A stretch of DNA of 64,000 bases from Salinigranum marinum (GCF_024228675.1 NZ_CP100463.1:186001-250000); one strand, 5' to 3'; positions 40,647 through 50,922 are shown, numbered from the stretch's first letter. The notes: generated by a model not told the origin, from the sequence alone. Made by a program: numbers and translations.

Positions 40647-42611
40647 TCACCGATCGACGGAGGTGGGCGCTGGGTCGGCCTGGCCGCGCCAGAGGTCGGC
40701 GTAGGTCCCGTTGGCCGCGAGGAGTTCCTCGTGAGTGCCCTGTTCGACGATCCGGCCGTCGTCGAGGACGACGATCTCGTCGGCGCTCTGGATGGTCGAC
40801 AGCCGGTGGGCGATGACGAACGCGGTCCGTTGCTCGACGAGTCGTTCGAGGCTCTCCTGGATGAGTTCCTCCGTCTCGGTGTCGACGTCGGAGGTGGCCT
40901 CGTCGAAGACGATGATCGCGGGGTCGTTCAACAGCGCGCGGGCGATCGCGAGTCGTTGGCGCTGGCCCCCCGAGAGCTTCACCCCGCGCTCACCGACCTG
41001 CGTATCGTATCCGTCGGGGAGGTCGCGGATGAACTCGTCTGCCGCCGCTGCGGTCGCCGCCGAGATCACCCGGTCGCGCGCCGCCGTCTGGCCGTCGCCG
41101 GACCACTCGGCCGCGAGCGTCTCGCCGTCGCCGTAGGCGATGTTCTCGGCGACCGTGCCGGAGAACAGATACGGGTTCTGTTCGACGATCGCGATCTCGT
41201 CGCGCAAGGCCTGGAGGTCGTACTCGCGGACGTCGACGCCGTCGACGCGGACGGCTCCGTGGTCGTCACCGTCATCGTCACGCGAGTCGGCGTGATCGGT
41301 AGTCGGTCCGCTCCCGTCGACGTCATGGAACCTTGCGATGAGTTTCACCAGGGTCGACTTGCCAGCGCCGGTCGCCCCGGCGAGACCGACCGTCGTGCCC
41401 GCGGGCACGTCGAGCGAGACGTCGCGTAGGACCGGGTCGCGGTCGCCGTACGAGAACGTCACGGAGTCGAAGCCGACGTCGCCGTCGATCGAGTCGGGCG
41501 TGTACGCCGACGGCGGGCTGGTGATCGTCGGGTCGCGTCCGAGGAGTCCGAACACCCGCTCGGCACTGGATTTGGCGAGTTGGTACTTGTTCGCGGACTT
41601 GCCGACGCGGCGCATCGGCGAGTACAGCCGCCGGAGGAGGAGGAAAAACAGCGCGAAGCCGCCGAGGGTCAACGCACCGCCCTCACCCGGGATCCCCGTA
41701 ATGATGTCCCTGCCACCGATGTACAACACGAGGACGAACACGACCCCGGTGAGCAGTCTGAGAGTCGCGAAGAAGCCGCGACGGATGCGGAGGGCGGCGA
41801 TCTTCTCGTCGTGATACGCCGCGCTCTGCTGGGCGACACGCTCGCGCTCGAACGCGTAGCGGTCGAACGTCTTGATGACGGCCGCGCCGCCGAGGTTGTT
41901 CTCCAGCCGGGTGTTCAGCCGAGCGACCGTCTCGCGGATGGATTTGTAGCGTGGCTCGATCCACGTGAGGAACTGCCCGCTGGCCAGGCCGATGAGCGGT
42001 ACGGGTGCCAGCGCGATGGCGGCGAGCGTCGGCGAGTACGTCCAGAGGATGAGCGCGATCCCACCGACGGTGGCGACCACGCGGATGAGCTGGCGGAACT
42101 CCGTGTTGAGGAACTGTTCGAGGCGGTTGATGTCGCTGTTGAGGATCGACATCATCCCGCCGGTCTGGTGGTCGACGAAGAAGTCCATCGAGAGGCGTTG
42201 CAGATGGTCGTACGTGTCGTTGCGGAGGTCACGCTGGACCTTCTGTGCGGTCGCCTGGAGCAGATACCGGGAGACAAACCGCGTGACAGACCGGAGGAGG
42301 TACGCGAGGACCGCGATCACGACGAGCTGTTCGAGGACGGCGAGCCGGGCGGCCTGGCCGGTGAGTTGGCCGGGCGGCAGCAGGCCGAGATCGGTCAGGA
42401 GTCCCGTCTCGCCCGACTGCCTGATCGCTCGGTCGATCGCGGCCGCGACCACGATCGGGGGGACAAGTCGGGCAAAGCGGGTGAGGAAGGCGGCGACGAC
42501 GCCGAGCGTCAGCCGAATCCAGTACGTCCGAGTGTACGCGAGCAGGTTCACCATCGGGTGGCCGTCGACGTTGTCGCGAACGTGCTCGAAGCCACCGTGG
42601 TCGTCTGGCAT
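40647..42611 (-). CDS. ABC exporter, fused permease and ATPase
   Basis: 654 residues from ATG 42611 (upstream in-frame sequence to 42764 has no similarity). Six transmembrane helices in residues about 20-330, with the coupling region FFVDHQTGGMMSILNSD, then an ATPase domain: Walker A GATGAGKST, Q-loop EQNPYLFSG, signature LSGGQRQRLAIARALL, Walker B IIVFDEATSDVD and switch IAHRLST. It works as a homo- or heterodimer exporting lipids, peptides or drugs. A linker insertion rich in Asp/His (DHADSRDDDGDDHG) precedes VRVDGVDVREYD, a common haloarchaeal acidic insertion. Substrate unknown. Confidence 0.92.
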   Translation of the reverse strand: MPDDHGGFEHVRDNVDGHPMVNLLAYTRTYWIRLTLGVVAAFLTRFARLVPPIVVAAAIDRAIRQSGETGLLTDLGLLPPGQLTGQAARLAVLEQLVVIAVLAYLLRSVTRFVSRYLLQATAQKVQRDLRNDTYDHLQRLSMDFFVDHQTGGMMSILNSDINRLEQFLNTEFRQLIRVVATVGGIALILWTYSPTLAAIALAPVPLIGLASGQFLTWIEPRYKSIRETVARLNTRLENNLGGAAVIKTFDRYAFERERVAQQSAAYHDEKIAALRIRRGFFATLRLLTGVVFVLVLYIGGRDIITGIPGEGGALTLGGFALFFLLLRRLYSPMRRVGKSANKYQLAKSSAERVFGLLGRDPTITSPPSAYTPDSIDGDVGFDSVTFSYGDRDPVLRDVSLDVPAGTTVGLAGATGAGKSTLVKLIARFHDVDGSGPTTDHADSRDDDGDDHGAVRVDGVDVREYDLQALRDEIAIVEQNPYLFSGTVAENIAYGDGETLAAEWSGDGQTAARDRVISAATAAAADEFIRDLPDGYDTQVGERGVKLSGGQRQRLAIARALLNDPAIIVFDEATSDVDTETEELIQESLERLVEQRTAFVIAHRLSTIQSADEIVVLDDGRIVEQGTHEELLAANGTYADLWRGQADPAPTSVDR

Positions 42612-42810
42612 CACACGTCCTATCGGATTCGTGGTGAAATATCCGGTGACTCCGGGGCGGCCGACTGTAGAGTCTGTCGGGGGCGAGGACGCGTGCGAGG
42701 TCGGTCGAGCGGACGAACGACACCGCTGAGACAGTGGCCGGGCGATCCACGGATCGCGACCCACATCAGGAGTGCCGTATCGCGTGTGTCACCGAGTCAC
42801 CGAACCCACT

Positions 42811-43023
42811 ATGTTTGCGGGGCAATACGTCACACGAGTGAGTCAGTCGCTTCGATCGCAGTTTCTTACGGTCGCTTCCCTCTCGATCGTGGTCGGCTTC
42901 GCCGTCAGTGCCGTGCTGACCCCGCCGGATCCCGCCACCCAGATACGCACGGCGCTGGTGGTCCTCCTGGTGACGGTTCTGTTCTCGTACTGGCTGGTCT
43001 ACGAGCGGGAGCTCCCGCTCTGA
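42811..43023 (+). CDS. Small two-helix membrane protein (DUF7534-like)
   Basis: 70 residues from ATG 42811 (an earlier start at 42772 is possible). Two hydrophobic helices, FLTVASLSIVVGFAVSAVL and TALVVLLVTVLFSYWLVY, separated by TPPDPATQIR, a motif I associate with the haloarchaeal DUF7534 group. It is divergent from the ABC exporter and upstream of the amine oxidase with 155 bp between. Function unknown. Confidence 0.6.
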   Translation: MFAGQYVTRVSQSLRSQFLTVASLSIVVGFAVSAVLTPPDPATQIRTALVVLLVTVLFSYWLVYERELPL

Positions 43024-43178
43024 GTTCGGTTCCGGGCGACACACGCGTCGCGTCAGGTCTCGGAAACCGCCGGCCGCCGGGCGCGTCTACGCCAATCCTG
43101 GGACGCTCAGAGGGCTGTTCTCCCCGGAGCGCGACGCGGCAAAAAGAGTTTAGTAGACACTGACGCAGGCATATATGT

Positions 43179-45230
43179 ATGACAACTGAAACTACTGCGC
43201 AGGTCTCCCACCCGCTGGATCCGCTAGCACCCGACGAGATCGAGACGGCCGGGAGCCTGCTGAGCGGCGCGAGCGAGTTCACCGACGGAGCGCGCATTGT
43301 CAAGATCGGCCTGAACGAGCCCTCGAAGGAGGCCATCGCGAGTTACGAGGAAGCCGGCACGGAGATCGAGCGTGAGGCCTTCGCCGTCGTTCGGGACAGT
43401 CCCGAGCGCAAGACGTACGAGGCGACCGTCTCGCTGGACGACGAGGAGATCACCGCGGTCGAACACGTGGCGGGCGCACAGCCCTCGATCGCCATCGAGG
43501 AGTTCATCGAGTGCGAACGGACGGTGAAAGCCCACGAGGAGTGGCAGGCCGCCCTCGAAGACCGCGGCGTCGAGGACACCGAGCGGGCGATGGTCGACCC
43601 GTGGTCGGTCGGGTACGACTTCATCCCCGAACATATCGACCGCGACCGCCGCATGGCCCACGGCCTGACGTACGTCCGTCCCAGCGCCGCCGACGGCGAC
43701 GAGGGGTACGCGAAGCCCGTCACCGGGTTACACGTCTACGTCGACCTTGACGAGATGTCCGTGATCGACGTCGTCGACCACGGCCCGCCGGACGAGGACC
43801 ACCCGCTGCCGCCCGAGGAGATGCAGTACCGCGAGGCGGACGTCGAACTCCGAGAGGACCTCAAGCCGTACGACGTGGTCCAGCCGGACGGCCCGTCCTT
43901 CGCGGTCGACGGCCACAAGGTCGAGTGGCAGAACTGGGAGTTCCGCGTCGGCTGGAGCCAGCGCGAGGGGCTCGTCCTGCACAACGTCGGCTACGACGAC
44001 GACGGGGAGTTCCGCAAGATCCTGCACCGCGCGTCGCTCGCGGAGATGTCGGTGCCCTACGGCACGCCCGACCGGAACGACCGCTTCAAGAACGCGATGG
44101 ACGCCGGCGAGTACAACATCGGCCGGATGGCCAAGTCCCTCGAGAAGCGGTGTGACTGTCTGGGCTACATGCACTACTTCGACGCGGTGATGAACACGAT
44201 GGACGGGGAGGTCAACGTGCTCCCCAACGCCATCTGCATGCACGAGGAGGACTACGGCCTGCTGTGGGAGCGGTCGGACTGGCGCACCGAGAGCGCCGAG
44301 TCCCGCCGGAACCGCCGGCTCGTCGTCTCCTTCATCGCCGCCGTCGGCAACTACGACTACGGCTTCTACTGGTACTTCTACCAGGACGGCTCCGTCCAGA
44401 TCCAGGTGCGGCTGACCGGCATCGACAACGTCTCCGCGGCCCCGAAGAACAAGGATGTCAACGGCTACTCCGAGTTGGTCGCACCGCAGCTGAAAGCCCC
44501 GATCCACCAGCACTTCTTCAACTTCCGACTGGACTTCGACGTCGACGGCGTCGAGAACAACGTCTACGAGGTGGAAAACCGGACGGTTCCGACCGGGCCG
44601 GGGGGCTTCAGCCCCCACGCGGACCCGTCGGAGGACACACCCAACCCGGGCGGGAACGCCTTCTACGCGGCGGAGCGCCAGCTCGAGAGCGAGCAGGAGG
44701 CCCAGCGGCTCATCAACCCGCTCGAGGGGCGGTACTGGAAGGTCTCGAACCCCAACGAGACGAACCGCCTCGGCAACGAGGTGGGGTACCGCATCGAGCC
44801 GTACGAGAACGTCAAGGCAGCCCAGCAGGACGACAGCAGCGTCGTCCGGCGGTCGGGCTTCGTGAAGAACCACCTCTGGGTCACGCCGCACGACGAGGAC
44901 GAGCGGTTCCCGGCCGGCGACTACCCGAACCAGGCCGAGGGGCCCGAGGGACTGCCCGTCTGGAGGGAAGCCGACCGCGACCTCGACAACGAGGACCTCG
45001 TCGTCTGGTACACGCTCGGGAAGAACCACGTCACGCGACCGGAGGACTGGCCGGTGCTGCCGGTACAGATGGCGAACGTCAAGCTGACGCCCGACAACTT
45101 CTTCGACCGCTCGGAGGCGCTGGACGTGCCGCCGGAACACGCGATAAACGAGGGGCACACCATCCCCTCGCGCGACGAGTTCGACGACGAGACCCCCGAG
45201 AGCGTGGACGGCACCGCGGACGACGACTGA
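43179..45230 (+). CDS. Copper-containing primary-amine oxidase
   Basis: 683 residues, the length of bacterial and archaeal enzymes. Tyr392 in GNYDYGFYW is the residue converted to topaquinone; the copper ligands are His443 and His445 in HQHFFNF and His617 in GKNHVTR; Asp308 in MDAGEYNIG is the catalytic base. It oxidises primary amines to aldehydes with release of ammonia and hydrogen peroxide. No signal peptide is evident, so it is probably cytoplasmic. It converges with a 925-residue Bat-type regulator ending 106 bp downstream. Start 43179 follows a GGCATATATGT box. Amine substrate is not known. Confidence 0.93.
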   Translation: MTTETTAQVSHPLDPLAPDEIETAGSLLSGASEFTDGARIVKIGLNEPSKEAIASYEEAGTEIEREAFAVVRDSPERKTYEATVSLDDEEITAVEHVAGAQPSIAIEEFIECERTVKAHEEWQAALEDRGVEDTERAMVDPWSVGYDFIPEHIDRDRRMAHGLTYVRPSAADGDEGYAKPVTGLHVYVDLDEMSVIDVVDHGPPDEDHPLPPEEMQYREADVELREDLKPYDVVQPDGPSFAVDGHKVEWQNWEFRVGWSQREGLVLHNVGYDDDGEFRKILHRASLAEMSVPYGTPDRNDRFKNAMDAGEYNIGRMAKSLEKRCDCLGYMHYFDAVMNTMDGEVNVLPNAICMHEEDYGLLWERSDWRTESAESRRNRRLVVSFIAAVGNYDYGFYWYFYQDGSVQIQVRLTGIDNVSAAPKNKDVNGYSELVAPQLKAPIHQHFFNFRLDFDVDGVENNVYEVENRTVPTGPGGFSPHADPSEDTPNPGGNAFYAAERQLESEQEAQRLINPLEGRYWKVSNPNETNRLGNEVGYRIEPYENVKAAQQDDSSVVRRSGFVKNHLWVTPHDEDERFPAGDYPNQAEGPEGLPVWREADRDLDNEDLVVWYTLGKNHVTRPEDWPVLPVQMANVKLTPDNFFDRSEALDVPPEHAINEGHTIPSRDEFDDETPESVDGTADDD

Positions 45231-45335
45231 TCGCCCCCGACTCGGGCGTTCGACCGCCGAGATCACGACGAGCGGTCGTGACGTCCGCCGGGCCCCCGAC
45301 TCGTGGGGCGACCGGACTGGGCGAACGATCCACGC

Positions 45336-48113
45336 TCACGACCCGCCGCTGGTGGTCGTGTCGGGGTCCTCACCGACGAACACGGAGAGCAGCGCGCGCT
45401 CGGCCTTCCGCAGGTGTTGGTGGAGCGTCGAGGACGCGATGTCGAGGTCGCTGGCGATCTCCTCGGCGGTGTGTTCTCGCGGCCACTCGTAGTACCCCGC
45501 CTCGAACACCGTCCGTGCGATCTCACGCTGTCTGGGGGTCAACAGCTCCGAGACGTCTCCCCGGAAGGCCGCCGGCGGTCGGTCGACCCGATCCCGCTTC
45601 GCGACGAGTTCCGCGTCGGCGTACCGCGACTGGATCGCGTCGACGACGGCCCTGATGTCGGCAGTTCCGGGGGCCGCTGCGGTCAGACGGGCGACGCCGT
45701 CCTCGGCGACGATGCCCTCTAGGACGGCCCCCGACTCGACGAGCACCTCCGGCGGTGACTGTTCGACGACGACCGTCACGTGACACTCGTCGTCGTGGTC
45801 GTGTCGGACCGTACAATCGATGACCTCGTCGGACGCCGCCGCGAGTCGCGACACGTCGGCCGCCGACGCTCCTTCGATTCGGACGTGATGCTTGATCTGC
45901 CCGGCGGCGAACGGGGTGCCACCCTGGTAGACACACCGACACCCGAGTCGGTCCGAGAGGTGGACGAAGAAGGTCCGCCCACGGATCTCGAACACCAGTT
46001 CGACGGCGGTGTCGGTCATGAGCATGTTCCGTCGGTGGAGGGCGTCGATGGCGTAGCCGACGAGGTTTCCGAGCGCCTCCAGGCCCGCCGTCGCCTGGTC
46101 GCCGAACACGTCGGAGCGCGAACTGGAGAGGACGAGGACGCCGTGGGTGCGGTCGCCGGACAGGAGCGGAACCGCGGCGACCGCCCGCAGTCGACCGCTC
46201 TCGATGCCGACCTCGTCGACGCCGGCACCTGTCGCGACGTACCGTCGGTGCACACGCGCCGTCCCCCTGTCGAGCGCGTCTGCGACGAGCCCCCCGTTGA
46301 CGGCGTTCAGATCGACCGAACCACGCTCGAGCACGAGCTCGGCCCGTTCGCCGGCGGCCGCCTGTGGCGTGACCGTCTCGTCGACTTCGTCGACGCTCCC
46401 GATCCACGCCTGTTGGTACAGCTCCGACGCGACGAGATCCGCACAGACGGTCTCCTCGATAGTCCGCCTCGATTTCGCCTCGACGAGCGCTTCGAGCAGG
46501 TCCCGCACGAGGACGTTCACCCGGTTCAACGTGTCCAGTTCGTCCCGCTGGGTGCGGACGGCTCGTTCTTTCGCTTGCAGCGTCGCCTCGCGGGCGGCCC
46601 GCTCGAGCGCCGCGGTCACGATCCCCGCGAACACCTCCGCGGTTCGGCGTTGATGATCGGTGAACGTCGCCTCCGGTGCGACGACCGAGAGCGTCCCGTA
46701 CTCCCCGAGTGGGAGGTGGAGGCTCGATTCCGTCTCCCCGCGCTCGTAGGGATCGGTGGCCGACGTCGTGTTTCGGACGGTGGTCCCCGAGCGGAACGCC
46801 CGACCGGCGTAGGTCGCCTCGAAATCGTACGCCGGTCGGTCTGCGAGGAGCGCGTCCGCCGCGTCCGTCGTCGCCACGCGGTCGAGCGCGTTCGCCGACT
46901 CGTCGTAGGAGCGGACACACGCCGCGTCGAAGCCGAGCACCGACGAGACGGCCTCGACGGCCTGGGCGGCGACGTCCCGCCCGGTCTCCGCACGCAGTAA
47001 CTCCTCCGAGACGGTCGAGAGCGTCCTGAGTCGGCGTTCGCGCCGTTTCTGGTCGCTCACGTCCCGAACGACGAGCACCATCCCACCCCCCTCCAAGAGC
47101 GAGAGCGTGAGCTCCTGTGGGAACGTGCTGCCGTCGGTTCGCGTGCCGACCGCCTCGCCCCGCCAGGACCCGTCCTCGCGGAGTTCAGAAAGCGCCTCCC
47201 ACTCCAGCCGGTTGACCTGTTCGTCGCCGTAGAGCTCCTGCCACGGGCATCCGACGAGGTCTTCCGGGTCGTCGTAGCCGTACATCCGGGCGTACGCCCG
47301 GTTCACGTAGACGAACTGCTCTTCGGGCGAGAGGATCGCCGTCCCGTCCATCGCGGCGTCCATCGCCTGTGACTGACGCCGAAGCTCCACCTCACGCTCG
47401 TGCCGCTCGGAGATGTCACGGATGCTCGCCAGTACCTGGCGACTGTCTCCGTCGCCGACGACCGAGGCCGAGATCTCGGCGGGGACGACCTGTCCGTGCT
47501 TCGTGTAACAGCTGAGTTCGCTCGTGAAGCTCGCCCCCTCCTCAAGGACGGTTTCGACGAACGCCTCCAGTCGGTCGACTTCGTGTGGGTGGACGTCCGC
47601 CGGCCGCAACTGCAGGAGTTCCTCACGCGCGTACCCGAGGAGCGAACACGCCTGTGGGTTGCACTCGACGATCCGTTCGTCGACGGGGTCGAGGATCAAG
47701 ATCCCGTCGTTGCAGTGTTCGAAGATCGTCCGGTACCGCTCGGAGGCCGTGCGGAGCCGATCGGTCGCCCCACCCTCGGCGTCTCCGACGACCACGACGT
47801 ACTCCACGGCCGCGTCGTCGAACGCGTACACGACGAGTTCGGCCGGAGCCGCGTCCGCCGTGTCGACCGAAAGTCGTACCGGGCCGTCCGTCCGGTCCGT
47901 CGTCTCACCACTCCAGTCAGCCGGTGGCCACGGCCCGTCGACGTACTCGCTCAGCGACTCGCCGACGAGTGCGCCGCGCGTCGTCCGGAGTCGGGCGGCC
48001 GCTCGCTCCGTCGCACCCGTCACGCGGCCGTCCGCACCGACCGTGATGAGTCCGTCCGTTGCGGGTGCTGGCCGGTTGAGAACGGTGCCGGAGTCGGGTG
48101 GATCTGTGCTCAT
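45336..48113 (-). CDS. Bat-type PAS/GAF sensor transcription regulator (HTH_10)
   Basis: 925 residues with PAS domains at about 15-110, 125-245 (FEHCNDGILILDPVDERIVECNPQ) and 250-365 (MDGTAILSPEEQFVYVNRAYARMYGY), GAF domains at about 370-500 and 520-670, the Bat-specific domain at about 680-830 (VELVFEIRGRTFFVHLSDRLGC), and the C-terminal HTH_10: LLTPRQREIARTVFEAGYYEWPRE then ASSTLHQHLRKAERALL. This is the layout of bacterioopsin activator (Bat) relatives, which sense light or redox and activate genes. It faces the amine oxidase gene convergently, so regulatory linkage is uncertain. Confidence 0.9.
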   Translation of the reverse strand: MSTDPPDSGTVLNRPAPATDGLITVGADGRVTGATERAAARLRTTRGALVGESLSEYVDGPWPPADWSGETTDRTDGPVRLSVDTADAAPAELVVYAFDDAAVEYVVVVGDAEGGATDRLRTASERYRTIFEHCNDGILILDPVDERIVECNPQACSLLGYAREELLQLRPADVHPHEVDRLEAFVETVLEEGASFTSELSCYTKHGQVVPAEISASVVGDGDSRQVLASIRDISERHEREVELRRQSQAMDAAMDGTAILSPEEQFVYVNRAYARMYGYDDPEDLVGCPWQELYGDEQVNRLEWEALSELREDGSWRGEAVGTRTDGSTFPQELTLSLLEGGGMVLVVRDVSDQKRRERRLRTLSTVSEELLRAETGRDVAAQAVEAVSSVLGFDAACVRSYDESANALDRVATTDAADALLADRPAYDFEATYAGRAFRSGTTVRNTTSATDPYERGETESSLHLPLGEYGTLSVVAPEATFTDHQRRTAEVFAGIVTAALERAAREATLQAKERAVRTQRDELDTLNRVNVLVRDLLEALVEAKSRRTIEETVCADLVASELYQQAWIGSVDEVDETVTPQAAAGERAELVLERGSVDLNAVNGGLVADALDRGTARVHRRYVATGAGVDEVGIESGRLRAVAAVPLLSGDRTHGVLVLSSSRSDVFGDQATAGLEALGNLVGYAIDALHRRNMLMTDTAVELVFEIRGRTFFVHLSDRLGCRCVYQGGTPFAAGQIKHHVRIEGASAADVSRLAAASDEVIDCTVRHDHDDECHVTVVVEQSPPEVLVESGAVLEGIVAEDGVARLTAAAPGTADIRAVVDAIQSRYADAELVAKRDRVDRPPAAFRGDVSELLTPRQREIARTVFEAGYYEWPREHTAEEIASDLDIASSTLHQHLRKAERALLSVFVGEDPDTTTSGGS

Positions 48114-48548
48114 AACCGATGTGATGACCCCTCGGAGATCGATCCCGGAGCGTGCGACCGATGGTCTACCGCGTCGGGGTTGTGTATCGGCAGAACCGAA
48201 GCGCCCGACTCAATTAATTGTTTCTCAGCGCACGAGTTCGTCCGAAGGTGGCGGTGCTGTCACCGACCCCATCGACGAGGGCGATCGGGTCGCTCCCGGA
48301 GTGAGGCGAGAGGCGTCGCTCGTCACGGGCGAACCGGTCGATTGCCGCGACACGACGAGTTATGACTGGAGGGAGAGACGTCACCCGAGAAGATCGACGG
48401 TGTCCGAGTACACGATCACGGACGGGGACACTCCGGGTGTCGTCGGGAGGCGCACCGACCGATACGACGGACGTACACGCCGGGTGGGGGACGACAGTTG
48501 GGGATCGGTTGTTCGAGTGGGCCGGATGCGGTCTGCTCTCCCGTCGAC
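48114..48548. other. Intergenic
   Basis: 435 bases between convergently arranged and divergent neighbours. No gene or clear repeat seen; the open frames here are arginine/serine-rich shadows. Confidence 0.5.
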
Positions 48549-48911
48549 TCATCCGATCGGCAGGAGTTCGTATCCCTCTTCGACCAGGAGGGCGACGTCC
48601 GGGGCGTGTTCGTCGGGCGAGCCGAGCAGTGTCACCCCCGCCTCCTCACACGACGCCGTCGTCTCGTAGGCGCTTGCACAGAGAGCACACGCGCCGACGG
48701 TCGCGCCCAGTTCGAGGAGGTCGTCGAAGTACGTCCGCATCGGATGGTCGAGCCGTGAGACGAGTTCCCCGGGCCACGCCGTCGCGGCCCCATCGAAGTA
48801 CACCGCGACGTCGTGGTCGGCCGCGGCGAGGGTCGCCGCGTATCGCAACGCGTTCGTCGCGGGTCCGGCGTCCTTCGGTCCGGCGTTCAAGAGGACTGCG
48901 TACTTGCCCAT
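48549..48911 (-). CDS. DsrE family protein
   Basis: 120 residues beginning MGKYAVLLNAGPKDAGPATNALRYA, the first strand and helix of the DsrE/TusD sulfur-relay fold, with VAVYFDGAATAWPGEL and GATVGACALCASAYETT that contains the conserved cysteine region. DsrE proteins pass sulfane sulfur or simply bind partners. Start 48911 is the only one with family similarity; the longer open reading to 49202 overlaps the divergent HxlR gene. It is divergent from HxlR across 172 bp, suggesting shared control. In haloarchaea DsrE genes often sit with redox regulators. Confidence 0.82.
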   Translation of the reverse strand: MGKYAVLLNAGPKDAGPATNALRYAATLAAADHDVAVYFDGAATAWPGELVSRLDHPMRTYFDDLLELGATVGACALCASAYETTASCEEAGVTLLGSPDEHAPDVALLVEEGYELLPIG

Positions 48912-49083
48912 CGTTGTCGACTCGTCGTGACGGCTCGGTTTATACTGCGGCTCACCTCGGGGTAACCCGGCTGCCCGAGCGGACGGGCGCGTATTTATGC
49001 ATTCGGAGGATGTGCCGGGGTGGCGCACATCGGCGGAGTCTACTGATGTTCCCGGAGCCTTCCTCAGGCCACGGAGCACCAGT

Positions 49084-49449
49084 ATGCAACGAAACAGCCC
49101 TCCGCGGACGGGACGGTCCGACGGGGTGGTGACGCCGGCTCGGTCCCAAGAGGCCCTCGTCTCCATCACGGACGTCGTCGGGAGGAAGTGGCAGCCGGTC
49201 ATCGTGTATCACCTCCACACCGCCGGCCCGCACGGGTTCGGCGAGCTGCAGGACCGGATCGACGGGATCTCACCGAAGATGCTCTCGACCAGCCTCACCG
49301 AACTCGACGAGACGCACGCACTCGTCGAACGGCGCGTCATCAGCGAAACCCCGTTTCGTGTCGAATACGCGCTCACGGCCGCCGGCGAGTCGCTCGGTTC
49401 CGTCGTCGAGGACCTCCGGCTGTGGGGACTCGAACACTGCCGGTCCTGA
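49084..49449 (+). CDS. HxlR-family transcriptional regulator
   Basis: 121 residues from ATG 49084. The winged helix has VVGRKWQPVIVYHLHTAGPHGFGELQDRI, DGISPKMLSTSLTELDETHALVERRV and the wing PFRVEYALTAAGESLG. The classic N-terminal cysteine of redox-sensing HxlR proteins is not seen before the helix. Upstream start at 48997 would include unconserved residues. It is divergent from the DsrE gene and probably regulates it. Confidence 0.85.
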   Translation: MQRNSPPRTGRSDGVVTPARSQEALVSITDVVGRKWQPVIVYHLHTAGPHGFGELQDRIDGISPKMLSTSLTELDETHALVERRVISETPFRVEYALTAAGESLGSVVEDLRLWGLEHCRS

Positions 49450-49596
49450 GGTCACTGTCTGTCCACGGTCGTGTCCGTGGCGTCGCTGGAACCGACCGCG
49501 GACAGCGTCTGCCACGGGCCCGACTCCCGCCGCGGCCTCCTCCGGGCCCTGGAAGGCCAGCGACGAGCCTGCGAGCGCGGGTCCCTCACGGAGCGC

Positions 49597-50922
49597 TCAA
49601 AAGCCCGCGGGTTGCTCGACCGCGACTGCAGAGCTCCCGGACTCACGCAGGGAGAGGGCGTCGACGAGTTGGGCGGCCGCCAGCCGTGCACCGATGACGT
49701 TGCCCGCGAACGGACCGACGGATCCCATCGCGAGGGCACCCACGACGTGAATCGACGACGAGACGCCGTCGGGTCGAGTCCACGCGAGCGTTCGGTCGTC
49801 AAGGACCGGCATGCCAGCCTCGCCGCGAACGAGCTCTTCCGCAGCGGCGACACGCTCGACGAACGGGTGGTCGAACGGCGACTCGAAGCCGGTCGCGAGT
49901 GCGATGTGGTCCGCCCGCAGGCACCGACCGTCGGTGACTGCGAGGCGGACGCCCGACTCGTGATCGTCCCGTGCACGCAGCACGTCTCCGTCGACGACCG
50001 AGAGCTCGTTCTCGGCGACGGCCGCCTCTATATCACGCAGCAGATACGAGGGCACTGTCCCGTCGTACCGCGCCCGACTGATGCGTCGGAGTCGGGCCCG
50101 ATGGCCCGGTGGGTGGCCATGGAGCGTCTGCTCGATGTGGTTCCATCGCTGCCACCGCTGGTCCGCTTCGATCGTCCGTTCGGTGAGCCCGCTCCGGGCG
50201 AGAAGCGTGACGTCGGCCCCGCGTTCGGAGAGCGAGAGCGCCGTCTGTGCGGCCGTCACACCGCCGCCGACGACGACGACGCGTCCCCAGTGGTCGAGGT
50301 CGAAGGAGCGGTCCCAGACGTGGTCGACGGCCGACCCGTCGAGTGCCGTCGTCCAGGACGGACGGGTGTACCGGTTCCCGTGGCCGATCGCGAGCACGCA
50401 CCGGTGTGCGTCCAGCGTCCCCTCGTCGGTCTCGACGACGACCCTGTCGTCGGACTCGCGGAGAGCAGTCACCCGTGCCCGGACGTGCAGGTCGTCGAGG
50501 TCGTACCTGTCGACGACGTGGTCGACGTGGTCGAGAAAGAGCGAGAGCGACGGACGGGGAGGGTAGTCGTCGGTCTCGAACAGTTCGTCAGTGCGGTTCC
50601 GCCGTGCGGCGAACAGCTCCAGTTCTAGGGGGTGGACACCGACGTGATCGAGAGACGACGAACGCATCGACTCCATCCCACACTGCGTTGCCTTCGCTCG
50701 GAAGTTCGTCGCGAGCCGGTGGTTGAGGTCCACGATGCGCAACTGGCCGTGGTCGATCTCCGTCTCCTCGAGGAGTTTGGCCGCGACGTGAATCCCGTGG
50801 AGCCCGCCACCGACGATGACGCACTCAGACGGTCGACGGTCGAGCGTGCCGCGTCCCGGGCTGTCCTCCGCTGGCCGGCCCGGGACGGCTGGTTCGTCCG
50901 GACGGCGCGTGTCGGTCGACAT
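49597..50922 (-). CDS. FAD/NAD(P)-dependent oxidoreductase
   Basis: 441 residues with two Rossmann nucleotide motifs: VIVGGGLHGIHVAAKLL for FAD near residue 35 and VVVVGGGVTAAQTALSLS for NAD(P) near residue 215. Other blocks are RIVDLNHRLATNFRAKATQ, LAIGHGNRYTRPSW and ALATGFESPFDHPFVE, as in lysine/ornithine hydroxylase-like and flavin monooxygenase-like proteins of the FAD-NAD(P)-binding superfamily. The substrate is unknown; one haloarchaeal subset is annotated simply as FAD/NAD(P)-binding protein. It lies alone between HxlR and the CoA-disulfide reductase-like gene. Confidence 0.8.
   Translation of the reverse strand: MSTDTRRPDEPAVPGRPAEDSPGRGTLDRRPSECVIVGGGLHGIHVAAKLLEETEIDHGQLRIVDLNHRLATNFRAKATQCGMESMRSSSLDHVGVHPLELELFAARRNRTDELFETDDYPPRPSLSLFLDHVDHVVDRYDLDDLHVRARVTALRESDDRVVVETDEGTLDAHRCVLAIGHGNRYTRPSWTTALDGSAVDHVWDRSFDLDHWGRVVVVGGGVTAAQTALSLSERGADVTLLARSGLTERTIEADQRWQRWNHIEQTLHGHPPGHRARLRRISRARYDGTVPSYLLRDIEAAVAENELSVVDGDVLRARDDHESGVRLAVTDGRCLRADHIALATGFESPFDHPFVERVAAAEELVRGEAGMPVLDDRTLAWTRPDGVSSSIHVVGALAMGSVGPFAGNVIGARLAAAQLVDALSLRESGSSAVAVEQPAGF

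Noticed and set aside
44264-45655. 463-residue plus-strand frame inside the amine oxidase gene
   Set aside because: It overlaps the well-supported amine oxidase and is arginine-rich, a GC-frame shadow.
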